Source of the DNA: Desulfomonile tiedjei DSM 6799
GTDB lineage: Bacteria; Desulfobacterota; Desulfomonilia; Desulfomonilales; Desulfomonilaceae
DNA: 64,000 nucleotides
Direction: 5' to 3'
NCBI RefSeq assembly: GCF_000266945.1
Contig: NC_018025.1
Location: 6,204,001-6,268,000, forward strand
Shown here one piece after another: positions 8,914 through 18,600 of this stretch. The notes below the pieces were generated by a model, which worked only from the letters and a program-made list of their open reading frames with translations, searched no databases and was not told the origin of the DNA. The first letter of the stretch is position 1; the number at the start of each line of letters is the position of its first letter. A program made the position numbers and the translations under genes.

Positions 8914-9411
8914 TTAGGTCCTTTTTGATTGCGTGAGCCATTCTCTGATTTTCTTAACTGGAGGAACGGAGCCCATTGCAACTACCTTTTCATTGATAAC
9001 AAGCGCAGGCGTTCGCACGAGGCCGTACTTTGCCATTTCTTTCATGTCTGCAATGTGCTCCAACGATGCAGGCAATGCCATCTCGTCCAACACTTGCTTT
9101 ACGATTTGTTCCAGACGATTACACTGGGAGCATCCTGGACCGAGAACCTCAATGCGCAATGATGTTCTCGAAGTCTCCGTACATGGTTGACCCAGGAATC
9201 TCTTGAACTCCCTGAGGAATGCCTCGCCATATTCTTTTATTGCGCAACTCGCCATATAATTCTTCTCTGACAGTCTTTCCAGAAGAGCATCCTGGATTTC
9301 CCGGTCAGTGCTCCCCGAGTGAGTCCGGGCAATTTCCTCAATTGCCTTATCCAGTCCCCTGATATGGATCTTGTCTTCGCCGATCCAAATCTGCCTACCA
9401 TCATCAGCCAT
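8914..9411 (-). CDS. Two-domain protein ending in a small redox-active disulfide (thioredoxin-like) domain
   Basis: 165 residues. The N-terminal half (about 1-75) is a helical domain of a type often joined to thioredoxin-like domains in deltaproteobacteria. The C-terminal half, from LRIEVLGPGCSQC (Cys94, Cys97), is a redox-active disulfide protein of the MTH895 type with the cis-proline segment VRTPALVINEKVV. No signal peptide is visible, so it is cytoplasmic. It lies 66 bp upstream of the cytochrome gene and 27 bp downstream of the CcdA-like gene, suggesting a thiol electron relay. Confidence 0.75.
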   Translation of the reverse strand: MADDGRQIWIGEDKIHIRGLDKAIEEIARTHSGSTDREIQDALLERLSEKNYMASCAIKEYGEAFLREFKRFLGQPCTETSRTSLRIEVLGPGCSQCNRLEQIVKQVLDEMALPASLEHIADMKEMAKYGLVRTPALVINEKVVAMGSVPPVKKIREWLTQSKRT

Positions 9412-9437
9412 TCTGCCAAATCCTTTTCTACCAAAAT

Positions 9438-10148
9438 CTAGAATGCGAATCCGATCCCGGGAAAAAGAGCTCCTATTGCGATGTAAATGCCCACACCTGC
9501 TAGAAGTGCTCCTGCCGCCTTCTTGAGTACCAGATTGGCGGCATGCATTTTCGCTGAACTGATGAGATGCTTTGCTGCTCCTGCAGATGTTCCGACTGCA
9601 AGGATCAGCAGACAGTGGCCGATACCATAGAAGAGCATCATCACGCCGCCAAAGAATGCTCCCTTAACAGGGATGACACTAACGATCAGGAGGAGAGCCG
9701 GACCTGTGCATGGAAGGGACACGAGACCGAACATAAAGCCAAACAAGGCCGCTCCCAGGTAACCTGTGTACTTGGGCAACTTATCCTGGGAAATGGGAAG
9801 TTGTATGTGAAAGATATCCATGAAATGTAGCCCCAGCAGAACACAGATCGCTGCCACTACATAAACCATGTACTCGGATTGCAGAAACGGCGCGGCAGCC
9901 AACCCCACGCTGAACAGTACGGCCAACTCCACGCTAAAGCCTAAGATAAACACCAGTGTAAACAAGAATGATTTCCTGGCAGTCATATCCTCGCCCATTC
10001 CCCCGATGAAACCGATCAGCAAGGGTACCATCACTAGTACACAGGGATTCATCGCAGTGAGCGCTCCACCAATAAACGATCCACCGGCGGCCAACCAAAT
10101 GCTTCCAGAAGAAACCCACTGCTGAACGACCGCGAACAATGACTCCAT
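9438..10148 (-). CDS. CcdA/DsbD-like transmembrane thiol-electron carrier
   Basis: 236 residues with about six membrane helices. The two conserved membrane cysteines are in MNPCVLV (Cys36) and LPCTGPA (Cys147), the pair that carries electrons across the membrane in CcdA/DsbD-beta proteins. The ATG follows GGAGACAAATT; an upstream in-frame start lacks a ribosome site. With thioredoxin-like proteins on either side, one exported and one cytoplasmic, it likely moves reducing equivalents outward for cytochrome c maturation or extracytoplasmic thiol reduction. Confidence 0.85.
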   Translation of the reverse strand: MESLFAVVQQWVSSGSIWLAAGGSFIGGALTAMNPCVLVMVPLLIGFIGGMGEDMTARKSFLFTLVFILGFSVELAVLFSVGLAAAPFLQSEYMVYVVAAICVLLGLHFMDIFHIQLPISQDKLPKYTGYLGAALFGFMFGLVSLPCTGPALLLIVSVIPVKGAFFGGVMMLFYGIGHCLLILAVGTSAGAAKHLISSAKMHAANLVLKKAAGALLAGVGIYIAIGALFPGIGFAF

Positions 10149-10290
10149 AATTTGTCTCCTAGGATAATTGTTCATCTTGCTCACTTTTGTGATGCAAGAT
10201 TGGAGTATGTTAATAGTTGATCTTTTGTAGAGATCCTAGATCCGGGCTGCATAGTCGTAATCAGGAATTTCTCTCTATGCCCGTTAACTT

Positions 10291-10752
10291 CTATCTGGAC
10301 CCTTGGCCTTGTGGCGCCATGGATTGAGGAATCGGAGGAGGTAGAACTCCCTGCTGTCCAGGAACTCCAACGCCCATGTCTTGAAAGACTTTCGCTATTT
10401 GTTCACGTTCAAAAGTTCCCTCATTCCTGAAAAATTCTCTTCCGTCCGGCATGAGGAAGACCTGAGTCGGCATCATACGGATGTTGAAACTTCTTACCAA
10501 ATCTTTGTTCACGTCCATATCCACGGTTGTGACAATTGCTTTTCCTGCATATGCCTTTGCCATCTCCTCGAGTATGGGTTTCATGTATTTACAGGGAATG
10601 CACCAACCACGCCCGAACTCCAACAGAATGGGCACACGTTTTGCGGTCAATGCTTTCAGATCGATTTTAGGATCGGCAGCATGGCCGGTCGAAAACATTG
10701 ACGCCAGAGCCATCATTATGCCCAAGACTACAACAACACAAGACTTCTTCAT
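10291..10752 (-). CDS. Exported thioredoxin-fold protein
   Basis: 153 residues: signal peptide (about 1-25, cleavage near GHAAD), then a thioredoxin fold with active site GWCIPC (Cys51, Cys54) and the cis-proline segment MMPTQVFLMPDG. The tail is proline/glutamine rich. An AGAGG ribosome site precedes the ATG. It sits upstream of the CcdA-like gene and would be its natural extracytoplasmic partner. Confidence 0.85.
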   Translation of the reverse strand: MKKSCVVVVLGIMMALASMFSTGHAADPKIDLKALTAKRVPILLEFGRGWCIPCKYMKPILEEMAKAYAGKAIVTTVDMDVNKDLVRSFNIRMMPTQVFLMPDGREFFRNEGTFEREQIAKVFQDMGVGVPGQQGVLPPPIPQSMAPQGQGSR

Positions 10753-10854
10753 TACTTAAACCTCTTTCCATATTACAGTATTGTATAGGGTCCATAGCAT
10801 GACCATTTCTGTTGGGTGGACTCGAAAGGTTCCACGGTCGCTCTGAGGAGTTGC

Positions 10855-11088
10855 TCAAGCGGAAAGCCATTTCAATATTTCTGAATCCTTGGGCACTTTA
10901 CCGGCTACTTTTACTTGTCCGTCCACGACAAGAGCAGGTGTCATGAACACCCCGTACTGGCCGAATACCTTCAAGTCCTCAACCTTGACCACTTCGGCAT
11001 CAATACTATTCTTCTTCACCAGTTCGGTGACTGCCTCGTACAGCTTGGTACATTTAGCACATCCTACGCCTAAGATTTCTACTTTCAT
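10855..11088 (-). CDS. Small redox-active disulfide protein (MTH895-like)
   Basis: 77 residues from the ATG after AAGGAG: MKVEILGVGCAKC puts the active cysteines at 10 and 13, and MTPALVVDGQVKVAG supplies the cis-proline region. A GTG start 32 codons upstream, beginning right after the permease stop, is possible but has no ribosome site. Proteins of this type frequently follow the permease family seen next to it and are thought to serve as its thiol partner. Confidence 0.8.
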   Translation of the reverse strand: MKVEILGVGCAKCTKLYEAVTELVKKNSIDAEVVKVEDLKVFGQYGVFMTPALVVDGQVKVAGKVPKDSEILKWLSA

Positions 11089-11187
11089 CACATTCTCCTT
11101 TTTATCCGAGTCGCCATTGACAGGCGATTTACTTTTGTTTTCCTCAGCTTTGTCACTCAAGGAATCAACCTGAAGTTTCTCCACGAA

Positions 11188-12588
11188 TCAATCGACAATA
11201 GCTCCGAAGATCATGCCCGCGGCAGTAGATAGCGTGCACACAAGGACAACAAACACCACTGTCTTTCTGAAACCCATCACGCTATTTATAACCAGCATAC
11301 TTGGTAGTGAAAGTGCAGGACCGGCGAGCAGAAGAGCCAAGGCGGGGCCTTTGCCCATTCCACTGCCGATGAGACCTTGCACGATTGGAACCTCGGTTAG
11401 AGTGGCAAAGTACATGAACGCACCCGCCACGGACGCCAGGGCGTTAGACCAGATCGAGTTTCCACCGAGAGCCCATGCAATCCACGCATTCGGAATGAGG
11501 CCTTCCTTATCCGGGCGCCCCAACAACAGACCTGCCACGAGCACTCCCAAAAGCAACAATGGCATTATCTGTTTTGCAAAACCCCAGGACTCATTGAACC
11601 AGTCCTGAGTCTCGCCTTCTGAAGTGGTGGTCATAACCGAAAGCGCTATAACACCGGCGGTAAATGGAACAAGTGGGTCATGTGAGAAGATCGTTGCCAA
11701 AATTGATACTATCACACCGGAAATCGCCATTTTCCAGGCAGGTAACCCGAACCATACGACTAAGGCAATAGCAAAACCCAGTCCGAGTAGGCCGGAAATG
11801 ATCCATTTAGATGAGTAAATCGTGTACCAGAGGCCACTTTCCACATCGGGCTTCCCCCAGTTGGCGAATACGAGAACTCCGACCATGAGAGCGAAATAAA
11901 TGGTGGTCTGCCATAGAGGTCGAACTTCATGTTTTATCCCGGCCATGGCTGCCAACGTGGCTTCGGTTCGAGCCTCTTCTTCTTTGCGGAAGATCAGATG
12001 CATCAAGAGTCCAATTACTACGCTAAAAGTAACAGCTCCCACAGCACGAGCTATGCCGATTTCCAACCCGAGGATTCGAGCAGAAAGGATAATCGCCAGC
12101 ACGTTTATAGCGGGGCCCGAATAAAGAAACGCAGACGCGGGCCCCAGCCCCGCTCCCCGCGTCCAGATTCCAGCGAAAAGGGGAAGAATTGTGCAAGAAC
12201 AGACGGCAAGTACTGTGCCGGAAACAGAAGCAACAGGATAAGCGACCCATTTGGAAGCCGTGGGCCCCAAGTATTTCATCACTCCTTCCTGGCTCACAAA
12301 AACGCCTATTGCCCCGGCTATGAAAAAAGCGGGGACAAGACAAAGCAACACGTGTTCCTGTGCATACCATTTGACGAGGTGGAACGCTTCCATAACGGCA
12401 TTATCGAAACGCGCATTTCCTACCGGTATGTAGTAGCAGGCCAAGAATACCCCAATAATGAGGGCCAGAGGCTTCCACTCATCTTGCCAATAGGACAACA
12501 AATGGCTTTCTCTCACAATTTCCACTAACGAGCGAGAGGGGCTAGCTACCTGTGCATCTACTGTCTGGAACTTCTTTTCCGGCGCCAT
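11188..12588 (-). CDS. Permease of the UPF0718/ArsP-like family
   Basis: 466 residues with many membrane helices in two similar halves. The motif LAVCSCTILPLFAGI (Cys130, Cys132) is the hallmark of this family, whose ArsP members export trivalent organoarsenicals. The ATG follows AGAGG. An ArsR-type repressor lies upstream and a small disulfide protein downstream, an arrangement common in metalloid-related loci. Substrate is unproven; arsenic or another thiol-reactive metalloid is the best guess. Confidence 0.8.
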   Translation of the reverse strand: MAPEKKFQTVDAQVASPSRSLVEIVRESHLLSYWQDEWKPLALIIGVFLACYYIPVGNARFDNAVMEAFHLVKWYAQEHVLLCLVPAFFIAGAIGVFVSQEGVMKYLGPTASKWVAYPVASVSGTVLAVCSCTILPLFAGIWTRGAGLGPASAFLYSGPAINVLAIILSARILGLEIGIARAVGAVTFSVVIGLLMHLIFRKEEEARTEATLAAMAGIKHEVRPLWQTTIYFALMVGVLVFANWGKPDVESGLWYTIYSSKWIISGLLGLGFAIALVVWFGLPAWKMAISGVIVSILATIFSHDPLVPFTAGVIALSVMTTTSEGETQDWFNESWGFAKQIMPLLLLGVLVAGLLLGRPDKEGLIPNAWIAWALGGNSIWSNALASVAGAFMYFATLTEVPIVQGLIGSGMGKGPALALLLAGPALSLPSMLVINSVMGFRKTVVFVVLVCTLSTAAGMIFGAIVD

Positions 12589-12799
12589 GTTTACCTCTGT
12601 TAGAATATCCGTGTTCGGCTCCTCTTTTGGAGCACGATCTTGGTGAACGAATGCTTTGAATTACCTTCCACTTTCAGGATTAAGGGAACTGGCCCTGTCT
12701 GACGGTTGACTATTTGACAAAACACTCAAATAATAGAGCCAAATCCTTTCACGCACCCCATTAACCTCTAGGATCACGAGATTCCTGATGTTCTGGAAA

Positions 12800-13123
12800 T
12801 CAAGCCACCATGACAGCTCGCTGCTCTTCAAGCCTTTTGATAACTACCCCCTCAACACAGCGGGCGAAATCCAGAGCACACGGCATGGTCAATCTGTACA
12901 TTATCTTGAGCCCGTCTCGGCGATCCGCAACCAGGCCGGTTTTTTTCAGAAGAGAGAGGTGCTTGGAGACATTGGAAATCTCTGTGCCCACATGAGCCAC
13001 TATGTCACAGACGCACATCTCGCCCTGTTGGAGGAACTCAATGATTCCCAAGCGGATGGGGTGCCCCATGGCCTTGAATACCTCGGCCTTTAATCGCAGC
13101 CTTTCTTTTTCGTTCAGGTTCAT
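12800..13123 (-). CDS. Second ArsR-family repressor
   Basis: 107 residues from the ATG after GGAG (MNLNEKE). Winged-helix fold with GEMCVCDIVAHVG (Cys37, Cys39) and recognition helix EISNVSKHLSLLKKTGLV. The CVC pair again suggests As(III) or similar metalloid sensing. It precedes the permease gene by about 210 bp on the same strand and likely controls the permease/disulfide-protein genes. It differs clearly from the ArsR at 6.9 kb, so it is not a recent duplicate. Confidence 0.88.
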   Translation of the reverse strand: MNLNEKERLRLKAEVFKAMGHPIRLGIIEFLQQGEMCVCDIVAHVGTEISNVSKHLSLLKKTGLVADRRDGLKIMYRLTMPCALDFARCVEGVVIKRLEEQRAVMVA

Positions 13124-13222
13124 TTGTTTCTCCATTTTGCCAATTGGTTAAATACTAGAATATGAACGCCTTCCTGTCAAGTGGTTTTTACGGGTTGTTC
13201 GCTGTTTTGTTGGGAAGTTAAG

Positions 13223-13363
13223 TCAGGAGTAGTCCCACGGGGGTCGCTGAACTTTTGTGCCTACGATCAGAAGAGCAAAATGCCTAAGACTTGGAGCAGT
13301 GAAACAACTCCGAAAATTTATATCCTCAATGCCGAACGGTTGTGGTAAATTGCGCTTGGTCAT
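13223..13363 (-). pseudogene. N-terminal remnant of a DDE-type transposase
   Basis: A short frame beginning MTKRNLPQPFGIEDINFRSC, reminiscent of DDE transposase N-termini, stops after about 46 codons with no continuation. Upstream lies a hairpin of GGCGTTAC (13365-13372) and GTAACGCC (13397-13404). Truncation and a neighbouring second transposase fragment indicate insertion-sequence debris. The family is not certain. Confidence 0.35.
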
Positions 13364-13458
13364 AGGCGTTACCCCTTTTTGGTTTATTGTGCTGGAGTAA
13401 CGCCTTATTTTTATAATCCTTTCTTGTCCAGTTCTTTTTCGTAACATCGAAATGGCAA

Positions 13459-13719
13459 AACTATAGTCTATTGGAGATTATCCGGTTCCAGCAGGAGCAG
13501 ATTCAGGAACTGAGAGACGAGATAGCCCGGTTGAGGGCTCAGAAGCCAAAGCCCAAGATCAAGCCTTCCGCACTTGAGAAGGACAGTGGGGTCAAGGGCA
13601 AGCAGGCCGGCACCATCGATCAAGCATCACACCTAGCCTGTCGGTTCCAGGGATACCCCTGCCTGAAAGACCCCGTGACGACCTTGCCTTATTACCAAAG
13701 AAGTACCCGGACTTATTGA
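13459..13719 (+). pseudogene. IS66-type transposase N-terminal remnant
   Basis: The frame around EIIRFQQEQIQELRDEIARL followed by QKPKPKIKPSALEKD matches the coiled-coil N-terminus typical of IS66 transposases. After about 50 codons the sequence stops resembling a transposase and ends. No start codon with a ribosome site, zinc-finger or DDE core is present. It is a decayed fragment between the ArsR gene and the MarR promoter. Confidence 0.6.
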
Positions 13720-13768
13720 GAAGTTGCGTTTGCGACGGGCTAAGAAGTTTTTTCTTGACAGGCTTTTC

Positions 13769-13800
13769 TTGACAGGCTTGCAATTAATGTGCATATACAC
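13769..13800 (+). promoter_or_regulatory. MarR-type promoter/operator, copy a
   Basis: TTGACA (13769-13774) is followed at promoter distance by the palindrome-like GTGCATATACAC (13789-13800), which overlaps the probable -10. The 13-base unit TTCTTGACAGGCT occurs twice in tandem just here. It lies 27 bp upstream of the first marR gene and matches four other copies in the window (b-e). Confidence 0.7.
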
Positions 13801-13826
13801 CTATAGAGAATATGAGGGCATGAACA

Positions 13827-14327
13827 ATGGATAAGGAAAAACGAGGACACGTGAAGGACATAGTCAGACGGTGCGCGAGTTTCAATCTGAGACGAGCGTC
13901 CCGCCTCATTACCAGGAAATTCGACGAAGCCCTTCGCGATTTTGGAGTGAAGGCTACTCAGTTGTCCGTGCTGATGGCCATCTATTCTGAGCCCAACCAA
14001 CCGCTTTCGAAATTGGCGTGGACCCTGGGAATGGACCGAACTTCCCTCACCCGCAATCTCAAGATCCTTCATGACAGGGGCCTGGTGCTGATAGAAGAGA
14101 GCGGCGACAAGAGAGAACACAGGATTGGCATTTCCCTGGAAGGAGAGCGTTTGCTCAAGGACGCATTCCCTGTCTGGCGTAAGGTTCAGGGTGATGTCGA
14201 AGAGGCCCTGGGTGGGGAGCACTGGAGAAATCTTCTCTCCGGTCTTCACGAGGTGGCGCATTTTTTTTGCAGCAAAAGGTGCGTACGCACTCATGGCTCA
14301 GAAAATGGAGAAAGCCATGGCCGGTAA
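13827..14327 (+). CDS. MarR-family regulator
   Basis: 166 residues. Winged-helix region with LSKLAWTLGMDRTSLTRNLKILHDRGLV (recognition part MDRTSLTRNL) and wing SGDKREHRIGIS. Similar throughout to the MarR protein at 26.1 kb, especially around FNLRRASR / FNLRKATR and MDRTSLTRN / MDRTTLSRN, so the two are paralogues. The C-terminal dozen residues run into a ferredoxin-gene remnant in another frame and may be an altered tail. Its promoter carries the shared palindrome, suggesting autoregulation and control of the RND pump downstream. Confidence 0.85.
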   Translation: MDKEKRGHVKDIVRRCASFNLRRASRLITRKFDEALRDFGVKATQLSVLMAIYSEPNQPLSKLAWTLGMDRTSLTRNLKILHDRGLVLIEESGDKREHRIGISLEGERLLKDAFPVWRKVQGDVEEALGGEHWRNLLSGLHEVAHFFCSKRCVRTHGSENGESHGR

Positions 14328-14466
14328 AGTCTATTTCGACCTTCGGGAGCAGTTGGACCAGTATTCGGTAGGATTTCCTGCAACCAAGTCCGGGATCGAA
14401 ATCAAGATCCATAGACGAGGCTATTTGTTTCCGTTGCGGATCGTAAAATCAATTGAGGAATCCAGC
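14317..14466 (+). pseudogene. Truncated ferredoxin-type gene remnant
   Basis: After GGAG, an ATG at 14317 opens MAGKVYFDLREQLDQYSVGF followed by PATKSGIEIKI, which resembles the N-terminus of a deltaproteobacterial 4Fe-4S ferredoxin family that continues with LFTEEEA. Here the resemblance ends after about 30 codons, and the frame then runs into the membrane-fusion-protein gene. It overlaps the last codons of marR. Probably the scar of a deletion that brought the pump genes next to marR. Confidence 0.4.
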
Positions 14467-15618
14467 ATGTATATGACAAAAATACTATTGAAGAAGTTTG
14501 CCGGCTTGTCGCACAGGTATCGCATATTGCTCCTCATAGGAGCATTGGGCTTCATTGTCTGCGGTGCTGTACTAGGAAATGGAAGAGAAAAACAAATGCC
14601 TGTCGAGTCGGCATCTCCCCGCCTGGTTCGTTCCTTTACCGTTATTTCCGCACAAGGTGGCGTCGCGGAATATACCGGTGTGATTCACGCTCGAACGGAA
14701 AGCGATCTAGGTTTTCGCGTTTCGGGCAAAATCATAGAGAAACTCGTCAAGGCCGGAGATCATGTCAAACGGGGACAGACTTTGATGCGGCTTGATCCGA
14801 CAGACCTGCAACTTGCCGTCAATGCAGCCCGTGCAAATGAGGAAGCGGCCCGTGCCCAGAATAACCGCGCTGTCTCCGATGAACGTCGCCAACGTGCTCT
14901 GGTCACCATAGAAGCCGTATCCGTACAGCAATACGACCATGCCAAATCAGCAGCAGACGCAACAACCGCACAACTGAATTCCGCCATTGCATACTCCAGG
15001 CAAATGGAAAACCAGGTGGGCTATGCCGTTCTCAGGGCTGATGCGGACGGCGTCATCATGGAAAGACCAGCTGACGTCGGACAAGTGGTAAGTGCGGGTA
15101 ACGTGGTGATTCGCCTGGCCCATGATGGTGCACGCGAAGCGGTAGTCAACCTTCCTGAAGGGAATACAAAGATTGCAAAGACCGTGGCCATCGCCCGTCT
15201 TTATGCTGATTCAGGTCAGACTTTCCCTGCAAAACTGCGTGAATTATCCGCAATGGCGGACCCTCTCACACGAACCTATCAGGCGCGCTACAGTCTGGGT
15301 GGTGGGGAAAACGCTCCTCTTGGTGCAACAGTGACGGTTCATTTGTATGGTGACAACGGGAACGGCGCGGCGCAGCCGTACGAAATTCCCGTCGGCGCGT
15401 TGTATGATGATGGCACTGGCACAAGCGTGTGGGTCATAGATCCTGATACATTATCCTTATCACGCCGATTTGTCCAAGTTGCGAAGCTTGGCAGCGAGAC
15501 AGCGCTTGTCAGCAAAGGACTCAAGCCGGGCGAACGAATTCTGGCACTGGGTACTCACCTGGTTAAAGAAGGAGAAAGAGTAAATATTCTCCCCGGCCCG
15601 GAGAAGGAGCACAGATGA
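14467..15618 (+). CDS. RND efflux periplasmic adaptor (HlyD/AcrA family)
   Basis: 383 residues. A single N-terminal membrane/signal segment (about 16-37) is followed by YTGVIHARTESDLGFRVSGK, the lipoyl half-motif of membrane-fusion proteins, a coiled-coil hairpin (about 115-180) and beta-barrel domains. The ATG at 14467 follows GAGGAA. The frame is open further upstream, but that part is the ferredoxin remnant. The stop overlaps the start of the RND gene by four bases, so the two are coupled. It links the inner-membrane pump to an outer-membrane channel that is not encoded here. Confidence 0.88.
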   Translation: MYMTKILLKKFAGLSHRYRILLLIGALGFIVCGAVLGNGREKQMPVESASPRLVRSFTVISAQGGVAEYTGVIHARTESDLGFRVSGKIIEKLVKAGDHVKRGQTLMRLDPTDLQLAVNAARANEEAARAQNNRAVSDERRQRALVTIEAVSVQQYDHAKSAADATTAQLNSAIAYSRQMENQVGYAVLRADADGVIMERPADVGQVVSAGNVVIRLAHDGAREAVVNLPEGNTKIAKTVAIARLYADSGQTFPAKLRELSAMADPLTRTYQARYSLGGGENAPLGATVTVHLYGDNGNGAAQPYEIPVGALYDDGTGTSVWVIDPDTLSLSRRFVQVAKLGSETALVSKGLKPGERILALGTHLVKEGERVNILPGPEKEHR

Positions 15619-18600
15619 TGACCCGCTTCAATCTGTCCGCTTTTGCTGTCCGCGAACGCGCTATCACCCTGTTTATGATTATTGCGATTATGGTGGCCGG
15701 GGGATTTGCCTTCCTGCATCTGGGACGGGCAGAAGACCCTAAATTCACCGTTAAGACCATGACGGTAACAGCCATATGGCCGGGAGCCACCGCAAAGGAA
15801 ATGCAGGAACAGGTGGGTGACCGGCTGGAAAAACGTCTTCAAGAACTTGAATTTTACGACCGGGTAGAAACCTCCGCATACCCCGGAATGCTCTTGATGA
15901 AGCTCCAACTTAAAGACTCCACGCCTCCCAAAGATGTGCCGGATGAATTCTACCAGACGCGAAAAAAGCTGGGGGATGAAAAAATTTACCTACCCCAAGG
16001 TGTGATTGGTCCGATTCTGAATGACGAATTTTCCGATGTGTATTTTGCCATGTATTCACTGGAAGCAAAAGGCCTTCCACACCGCCAGCTTGTGCTGGAG
16101 GCGGAAGCGCTTCGTCAGCGCCTTTCTCGGGTAGACGGCGTAGAGAAGGTCACCATTCTCGGCGAGCAGGATCCCAAAATCTATGTCGAGATTTCCTACA
16201 AACGCCTTGCAACTCTTGGGGTAAAGGCGACCGATCTGTTTCATGCACTAAGAACCCAAAATGATGTTACCCCTTCGGGGTTTGTGGATACGGCCGGACC
16301 GCGTGTCTATCTGCGCCTTGAAGGAGCCATTGACGGAGTCGAAGCAGTCAAGGCGATTCCCGTGGCAAGCGGGGGAAAATTACTGAAAATCGGTGATGTG
16401 GCCGAGGTCACCCGCGGCTACGAAGATCCGGCAACAAAACAGATACGTCACCAGGGAGAGCCTTCGATCATCCTGGCTCTGGTGATGAAAAAAGGCTTCA
16501 ACGGCCTGACATTGGGCAAGCTGCTGAAAGCCGAAGAGACGGCGATTCACAAAGAATTACCAGTCGGTCTTGTTCTGTCCAAGGTATCGGATCAGTCTCA
16601 GGTCATTTCCGAGGCCATTGACGAATTCATGATCAAATTCGCGGTTGCGCTTGCCGTTGTCATGGTGGTGAGTCTCGTAACGCTGGGGTTCCGCGTCGGG
16701 ATCGTTGTTGCTGCCGCAGTACCTCTTACCCTTGCCGCCGTGTTTGTCATCATGTTGCTTACCGGAAGGGATTTCGACCGGGTCACGCTGGGAGCGCTGA
16801 TTATTTCCCTGGGGCTGCTGGTGGATGATGCGATCATCGCCATCGAGATGATGGTGGTCAAAATGGAAGAGGGATTGGATCGGATCCAGGCTGCCACATT
16901 TGCCTGGACATCCACGGCCAGCCCCATGCTTTTCGGTACCCTGGTTACCATCGCCGGCTTCCTGCCGGTTGGTTTCGCCAAATCAACCGCAGGTGAATAT
17001 ACGGGAAATATATTCTGGGTAGTGGCATTCTCATTGATCACCTCGTGGTTTGTCGCAGTCCTCTTCACCCCCTACTTGGGCGTCAAGCTCCTACCTGACA
17101 TCAAACCTGTCATAGGAGGGCATGATGCTATTTATGCAACTCCGAACTATCAGCGGTTTCGTAGCATCGTGCGGCGGGTAGTTGATCATAAATGGATTGC
17201 AGGCGGACTAACGATTGTTCTTTTTATGTTGTCTGTGGTCGGAATGGGATCTGTGGAGAAACAGTTTTTTCCCAACTCAGACCGCCCCGAATTGATTGTT
17301 GACGTCAACCTTCCGCCTGGCAGTGCTTTTGCCGCGACCGATAGATCGGTAAAAAACATCGAAAAAAGAATTATGGCCGAGCCAGAGGCCAAAATAGTCA
17401 CCAGTTATATCGGCCACGGCATGCCACGCTTCATACTGCCGTTGAATCCCGAATTACCCAACCCGGCCTTTGCCCAAATTGTAGTCCTGACCGAAGGCCA
17501 TGCGGCGCGCGATGCGCTCAAGAAAAAACTTCGCCAAGTTATTGAACAAGGAGCGTTCCCGGAAGCACGCGTGTGGGTGAAGCAATTCGTTTTCGGTCCC
17601 CCTGTCACGTTTCCCGTGCTATTCCGTGTCATGGGACCGGACGTGGATGAGCTTCGCAGGATTGCGCGTGATGTTCAAGCCATCATGGCTGAAAATCCGA
17701 ACATGCGTGATGTGCATCTGGATTGGGGGGAACGAACTCCGAGCCAGCGCTTGGTCCTTGATCAGGATCGCCTGCGCCTCCTTGGCCTCACCCCGCAAGA
17801 ATCCGCGCTGCAATTACAGACGATTCTGAATGGCGCTCCCACCACGCAGATGCGCGAGGGCATCCGTTCGGTCGACGTGGTGGTTCGCTCTCCCGGTTCC
17901 GAGCGCCATAGCCTGGAGAACCTAGGCAATGTGACTTTGACCACCAGGGACGGGCGCTCGATCCCGCTATCACAGATGGCTCACCTCGAATCCCGGATGG
18001 AAGATCCCCTGCTGAAACGCTACAACCGCGAGCCGTATATCGCTGTTCAGGGGGATGTCGTGGACGGGGTCCAGCCTCCGGATGTAACGGCCCAAATTCT
18101 CCCCAAACTGGATAAACTGAAGGCAGCCCTTCCCGTAGGATATCGCATAGAAACGGGTGGTTCCGTGGACGAGAGCAAGAAGGCCGATGCGGCGCTGGGA
18201 CTTCTTTTCCCGCCGATGATACTTCTGATGCTGATATTCATCATGATTCAGGTCCGGTCATTTGCCACCATGTTCATGGTGTTTGCCACTGCTCCTCTTG
18301 GCTTGGTCGGGGCAGTGCCAACCCTGCTCGTTTTCCATCAGCCATTTGGATTTAACGCAATTCTCGGTTTGATTGGGTTGGCGGGGATCATCATGCGCAA
18401 TACGCTGATTCTGGTGGACCAGATCCACTACGATAAGGCAGCAGGATTAAGTGATTACGATGCCATACTCGAATCCACCGTACGCCGTGCGCGCCCGGTA
18501 GTCCTGACCGCTGTGGCTGCAATGCTTGCCTTTATCCCCCTGACTTTTTCGAGCTTCTGGGGATCAATGGCCTATGTCCTGATTGGCGGAGTTGGCGTTG

